A stretch of 8,181 nt of DNA from the NCBI GenBank assembly GCA_946530355.1, contig CAMNAB010000119.1, positions 1 through 8,181 of the forward strand, written 5' to 3'. Source of the DNA: Firm-04 sp003446315 (lineage in GTDB: Bacteria; Bacillota; Clostridia; Oscillospirales; Ruminococcaceae). Below are positions 5,067-8,181 of the stretch, one piece after another. Each line of letters opens with the position of its first letter. Position 1 is the first letter of the stretch. The notes beneath the pieces are model-generated. The model worked only from the letters and a program-made list of their open reading frames with translations, ran no database searches and was not told the DNA's origin. The translations under genes and the position numbers were made by a program.

Positions 5067-6093
5067 GGTGCATCACCTCGACCGGCATCGTGCCGTCAGA
5101 CTGAAACCGGTCAGCGATGCCCTCAGAGACCATCACACAGCCGTCATCCGTCACAAGGATCATTTCAAAGTCGCTGCACCGCTTCCAATGGGCAGCCGCC
5201 TGTTCTGTTCCCTCGACATAAAGAGCAGTGGAGAGCGCATCACAGCGCACGCCGGAATCACCGATGACCGTCACGGAAACCAGTCCGTTTTCTGCCGGAT
5301 AACCGTCCGCCGGATCCAGAATATGACAATAGCGCTTGCCTTCATCATCTTCAAAATATCGCTCATAATTGCCGGATGTGATGACTGCCTGATCCGTGAT
5401 CTGAACGATCCCGAAGCTGTTATCGGGATCAAACGGGTTTGTGATCGCCACATTCCAGGGCGAGCCGTCCGGTTTTGTGCCCATCGCCTGCACATTGCCG
5501 CCGAGACTGACAATTGCCGCAGAGATATCGTTTTCCTGCATGACCTGCATCACGGCATCGCCGGTATACCCTTTGACCAGCGCCCCCAGATCAATCTGCA
5601 TGGAATCCGGAACAGAAAGCATCCCGTCTGAAACGGTCAGTGCGCTGTCATCGGCAAGGGCGAGCAATGCGGCAATATCGTCATTTTGCGGAACCTGATA
5701 GGAACCGGTCGTGAAGCCCCATGCTTGCAGCAGCGGATAAAGCGAGATGCAAAGTGCGCCGCTGCTTTCTGCGGAGACCTGCCGTGCCGTATCGAGAATC
5801 GCAGTGAAATCAGGCGAGACCGGAACCGGCGCACCGCCGGCATGATTTGCTGCCCAGACTTCGCTTTCTGCATCCGTGACAGAAAAAGTGCGTTCCAATT
5901 CTGTGATGCGTTCTTCCGCAGCACGCAGCGCATTGGATGCATTGGAGCCGTATGCCTTGAGATTCATATAAGTATCCATCGCAAACAGATCGGCTGACTG
6001 CATCTGAGCCGCCTGCGGATCGGCAGCAGATTCTGTCGTGCCGCATCCGGTCAGCAGCAGCAGAACGGCAGCGGCTGTAAGCATTCGTTTCAT
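5056..6093 (-). CDS. apbE: FAD:protein FMN transferase (ApbE) lipoprotein
   Basis: This 345-residue enzyme uses FAD and Mg2+ to attach FMN covalently to Ser/Thr of exported flavoproteins. It begins with a lipoprotein signal: basic MKRM, a hydrophobic run and the lipobox LTGC with C17 as the lipidated residue. It should therefore act on the outer face of the membrane. Family motifs in order are MDTYM (39-43), DLGALVKGYTGD (168-179), SLGGN (196-200), TSGNYERYF (239-247), HILDPADGYP (257-266) and CDALSTAL (284-291), where D285 is the expected metal ligand. Length is normal and no key motif is missing. The ATG at 6093 has AAGGAAGGG eight bases upstream and its own promoter at 6137-6165. It heads the operon with the NusG-domain-II and Gx-transporter genes. 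No protein in the window carries a recognisable flavinylation motif, so its substrate must lie elsewhere. Confidence 0.96.
   Translation of the reverse strand: MKRMLTAAAVLLLLTGCGTTESAADPQAAQMQSADLFAMDTYMNLKAYGSNASNALRAAEERITELERTFSVTDAESEVWAANHAGGAPVPVSPDFTAILDTARQVSAESSGALCISLYPLLQAWGFTTGSYQVPQNDDIAALLALADDSALTVSDGMLSVPDSMQIDLGALVKGYTGDAVMQVMQENDISAAIVSLGGNVQAMGTKPDGSPWNVAITNPFDPDNSFGIVQITDQAVITSGNYERYFEDDEGKRYCHILDPADGYPAENGLVSVTVIGDSGVRCDALSTALYVEGTEQAAAHWKRCSDFEMILVTDDGCVMVSEGIADRFQSDGTMPVEVMHREE
5074..5079 (-). promoter_or_regulatory. Ribosome binding site for a GTG start inside apbE
   Basis: GAGGTG (minus strand, 5079-5074) lies within the last codons of apbE, seven bases before the GTG at 5066. 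It supports this GTG over an internal ATG at codon 7. It also ties translation of the second gene to that of apbE. Confidence 0.7.
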
Positions 6094-6136
6094 CTGGGGA
6101 TCCCTTCCTTTTGAATTAGCAGTATATAACTATCAT

Positions 6137-6165
6137 ATTATAACACAGAACGTTTTTTTTTGCAA
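6137..6165 (-). promoter_or_regulatory. Promoter of the apbE operon
   Basis: On the minus strand the -35 is TTGCAA (6165-6160) and the -10 is a perfect TATAAT (6142-6137), with a 17-bp spacer. TGT directly before the -10 gives an extended form. Transcription would begin near 6130, about 37 bases before the start codon. Confidence 0.8.
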
Positions 6166-6169
6166 TGGG

Positions 6170-6207
6170 GCAGCGGAAATAAATCAAAGATGCGCTTTTT
6201 CTGCTGC
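6170..6207. repeat. Inverted repeat between divergent promoters
   Basis: GCAGCGGAAA (6170-6179) and TTTCTGCTGC (6198-6207) are inverted arms matching at 9 of 10 positions with an 18-base spacer. The pair lies between the -35 boxes of the apbE operon and the ligase gene, so one regulator could in principle affect both. No such regulator is encoded here. Confidence 0.35.
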
Positions 6208-6222
6208 AATTGGTTTTCCCTC

Positions 6223-6251
6223 TTGACTTTAACGCTTTTTTGTGCTAAAAT
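6223..6251 (+). promoter_or_regulatory. Promoter of the acyl-CoA ligase gene
   Basis: The -35 is TTGACT (6223-6228) and the -10 is TAAAAT (6246-6251), with a 17-bp spacer; TGC at 6243-6245 extends the -10. Transcription would start near 6258, about 57 bases before the chosen start codon. Confidence 0.8.
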
Positions 6252-6296
6252 AGTCATACACATCATATGCGCAAGTTTATGCGCGACAAGCAAACA

Positions 6297-6304
6297 GGAA
6301 AGGA
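6297..6304 (+). promoter_or_regulatory. Ribosome binding site deciding the ligase start
   Basis: AGGAAAGG (6297-6304 region) lies ten bases before the ATG at 6315. The earlier in-frame ATGs at 6267 and 6279 have no such site, and the extra 16 residues they would add look unlike the family N terminus. Confidence 0.65.
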
Positions 6305-6314
6305 CGTACTACTC

Positions 6315-7952
6315 ATGCCGATTATTGATATTCTGGAACGGAATGCCGCACTTTACGGCAATGATTCCGCTTTGGTTGAACTGAATCCGTCCGTGATCGA
6401 ACCGCGCCGCGTCACATGGAAGGAATTTGAACTGATCGAACCGCGCCGCCCCAATTATTTCCGCCGTGAGATCACATGGAAGGTCTTCAATGAAAAAGCA
6501 AACCGCTTTGCACATTTTCTGATTTCCCGCGGTGTCAAGAAGGGCGATAAGGTCGCCATTCTGCTGATGAACGGCATCGAATGGCTCCCGATCTATTTCG
6601 GTATTCTGAAGGTCGGTGCACTGGTTGTGCCGCTGAATTATCGTTATGCAGCCGATGAGATCGAATATTGTGTCGGGCTTGCAGATGTATCGGTTCTGGT
6701 TTTCGGGCCGGAATTCATCGGCAGAGTCGAGGAACTGGTCGATACGCTCGGCAATGACCGCATGCTGCTTTATGTCGGACAGGGCTGCCCCGGATTTGCA
6801 GAAAGCTATGATACGCTGACTGCCAATTTCCCGAGCACCACGCCGCCGGTTCATCTCACGGATGAAGATGATGCCGCCATTTATTTTTCTTCCGGCACGA
6901 CCGGTTTCCCGAAAGCGATCCTGCACAATCATGAAAGCCTGATGCATGCATGTAAGGTTGAGCAGGCGCATCATGGTCAGACGAAGGATGATGTATTCCT
7001 CTGCATTCCGCCGCTGTATCACACCGGCGCAAAGATGCACTGGTTCGGCAGTTTTCTGGTCGGCGGAAAGGCAGTGCTGCTCAGCGGCGCGACCCCGAAT
7101 GTCATTCTGGATGCTGTTTCCTCTGAAAAATGTACGATCGTATGGCTGCTGGTGCCGTGGGCACAGGATATTCTGGATGCGATCGAAAGCGGCAAGGTAT
7201 CCCTCAGCGATTATGAGCTTTCGCAGTGGCGGTTAATGCATATCGGTGCACAGCCGGTTCCGCCCAGCCTGATTACCAGATGGAAGAAATACTTCCCGCA
7301 TCACCAGTATGACACGAATTACGGTCTGAGCGAATCCATCGGGCCGGGCGCACTGCATCTGGGCGTTGAGAATATTCACAAGGTCGGCGCGATCGGAAAA
7401 GCGGGATACGGCTGGGAAAGCAAGATCATTGACGAAAACGGCAATACGGTTCCGCGCGGCGAAGTCGGTGAACTTTGCGTCAAGGGGCCGGGTGTCATGA
7501 CCTGTTATTATCACGATGAAGAAGCAACGAAGCAGGTATTGATGCCGGATGGCTGGCTGCGCACCGGTGATATGGCGCGGGAAGATGAAGACGGCTTTGT
7601 ATTTCTGGTTGACCGCAAAAAGGATGTTATCATCACGGGCGGTGAAAACCTGTATCCGGTACAGATCGAAGATTTCATTCGCACAAACAACAAGGTCAAG
7701 GATGTCGCAGTCATTGGTTTGCCGGATAAGCGTCTGGGCGAGATCGCCGCAGCGATCATTTCCCTGAAGGACGGCTGCACCTGCACGGAAGAAGAAATGA
7801 ACAAATTCTGCGAAGCACTGCCGCGCTATAAGCGTCCGCGCAAGATCATTTTCGCAGAAGTACCGCGCAATCCCACCGGCAAGATCGAAAAGCCGAAGCT
7901 CCGCAAGATCTACGGCGCAGATAAGCTGGTAGCAGAGCAGAATCAGAGCTGA
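6315..7952 (+). CDS. Class I adenylate-forming acyl-CoA ligase
   Basis: This 545-residue ANL-superfamily enzyme should activate a carboxylic acid with ATP to an acyl-adenylate and transfer it to CoA. Motifs read in order: the ATP-binding loop SSGTTGFPK (192-200), YGLSES (336-341) for adenine and acyl binding, GWLRTGD (413-419) with D419 for ribose, the hinge DRKKD (433-437), GGENLYP (442-448), and the catalytic lysine K523 in NPTGK near the C terminus. No carrier-protein domain or membrane segment follows, which argues for a free CoA ligase rather than a peptide synthetase module. It closely resembles uncharacterised AMP-binding proteins of Clostridia; the natural substrate (fatty, aromatic or bile acid) cannot be read from the sequence. 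It has its own promoter, divergent from apbE, and a stem-loop downstream. No partner gene is adjacent on the same strand. Confidence 0.93.
   Translation: MPIIDILERNAALYGNDSALVELNPSVIEPRRVTWKEFELIEPRRPNYFRREITWKVFNEKANRFAHFLISRGVKKGDKVAILLMNGIEWLPIYFGILKVGALVVPLNYRYAADEIEYCVGLADVSVLVFGPEFIGRVEELVDTLGNDRMLLYVGQGCPGFAESYDTLTANFPSTTPPVHLTDEDDAAIYFSSGTTGFPKAILHNHESLMHACKVEQAHHGQTKDDVFLCIPPLYHTGAKMHWFGSFLVGGKAVLLSGATPNVILDAVSSEKCTIVWLLVPWAQDILDAIESGKVSLSDYELSQWRLMHIGAQPVPPSLITRWKKYFPHHQYDTNYGLSESIGPGALHLGVENIHKVGAIGKAGYGWESKIIDENGNTVPRGEVGELCVKGPGVMTCYYHDEEATKQVLMPDGWLRTGDMAREDEDGFVFLVDRKKDVIITGGENLYPVQIEDFIRTNNKVKDVAVIGLPDKRLGEIAAAIISLKDGCTCTEEEMNKFCEALPRYKRPRKIIFAEVPRNPTGKIEKPKLRKIYGADKLVAEQNQS
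6394..6483 (+). repeat. Short direct repeats within the ligase N terminus
   Basis: TGATCGAACCGCGCCGC occurs at 6394-6410 and 6433-6449 (13-codon offset, encoding IEPRR twice). TCACATGGAAGG occurs at 6412-6423 and 6472-6483 (20-codon offset, encoding TWK twice). The reading frame is intact. The segment precedes the conserved RREITWKVFNEKANRF region. Confidence 0.7.
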
Positions 7953-7968
7953 CAATCGGAGCCATGTG

Positions 7969-7980
7969 TCTCCGCGGAGA
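7969..7980. repeat. 12-bp palindrome after the ligase gene
   Basis: TCTCCGCGGAGA is a perfect palindrome 17 bases beyond the stop codon. GTGTCTCCG at 7966-7974 also occurs after the ATPase gene at 3907-3915. Meaning unknown. Confidence 0.5.
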
Positions 7981-8037
7981 TACCGATTCAATCGGCGGTT
8001 CTTTCAGAGAATATACAAACAAAAGCGGACGGCATTC

Positions 8038-8093
8038 AATGCGGATGCCAATATAGAAGTTTTGCCCCTGAGCGTTTCAAAGCGCTCAGGGGC
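8038..8093 (+). repeat. 3'-end module copy D (ligase side)
   Basis: AATGCGGATGCC (8038-8049), ATATAGAA (8051-8058), GTTTT, then an 11-bp hairpin starting GCCCC. The stretch GATGCC-N-ATATAGAAGTTT is shared with copy C apart from one base. ATGCC (8045-8049) can pair with GGCAT (8091-8095), competing with the hairpin. Beyond 8107 the window is AT-rich and shows no gene. Confidence 0.6.
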
Positions 8094-8107
8094 ATTGTGT
8101 TTATTTA
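8064..8107 (+). terminator. Terminator of the ligase gene
   Basis: GCCCCTGAGCG (8064-8074) and CGCTCAGGGGC (8083-8093) form a perfect 11-bp stem with an 8-base loop. ATTGTGTTTATTT follows, an interrupted T-tract. It lies 111 bases after the stop codon, so the 3' leader is long. Confidence 0.7.
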
Positions 8108-8181
8108 TGCTGCTAAGATAAATCAAAATTTACCATATGATTTCAGCTTTATGATCTTGATTATATGTCCGAATGTTTATT

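Overview
The window looks like chromosomal DNA of a Gram-positive anaerobe of the Clostridia, most likely Ruminococcaceae/Oscillospiraceae. The reasons are the four-cysteine L28 protein, strong AAAGGAGG-type ribosome sites, consensus sigma-A promoters with TGn extensions, an ApbE lipoprotein, and a NusG-domain-II / Gx-transporter pair typical of Firmicutes. The genus is inference only. Nothing resembles a phage, insertion sequence, CRISPR array, tRNA or rRNA.

Left part (1-560): a gene-free leader with nested inverted repeats and a good promoter precedes rpmB (ribosomal protein L28, zinc-ribbon form). A possible terminator and a short repeat module follow it.

Metal-efflux unit (669-4007): a perfect-consensus promoter drives a CadC-like ArsR/SmtB repressor. 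A palindromic operator lies just downstream of the predicted transcription start, and a second operator with the same half-sites lies in the gap before the next gene. That gene encodes a P1B-2 (Zn/Cd/Pb) P-type ATPase with three N-terminal HMA domains, each followed by a His-rich linker. The second and third HMA-linker units are a near-identical in-frame tandem duplication. A strong stem-loop terminator follows.

Flavin-type operon (minus strand, 6165 down to about 4118): an extended -10 promoter drives apbE (FAD:protein FMN transferase lipoprotein), a NusG-domain-II membrane-anchored protein and a Gx-transporter/HepT-like membrane protein. The three genes overlap and are probably translationally coupled. 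The set resembles membrane flavoprotein or extracellular-electron-transfer cassettes, but no flavinylated acceptor is in the window.

Right part (6223-8181): divergent from apbE, a single gene for a class I adenylate-forming acyl-CoA ligase has its own promoter and a stem-loop at its 3' end.

The most unusual non-coding signal is a degenerate module found in the 3' region of all four transcription units: an ATATAGAA box preceded by a short G/C-rich strand and followed within 4-9 bases by a hairpin. In each copy the upstream strand can also pair with the 3' side of the hairpin. I do not recognise it as a described element.
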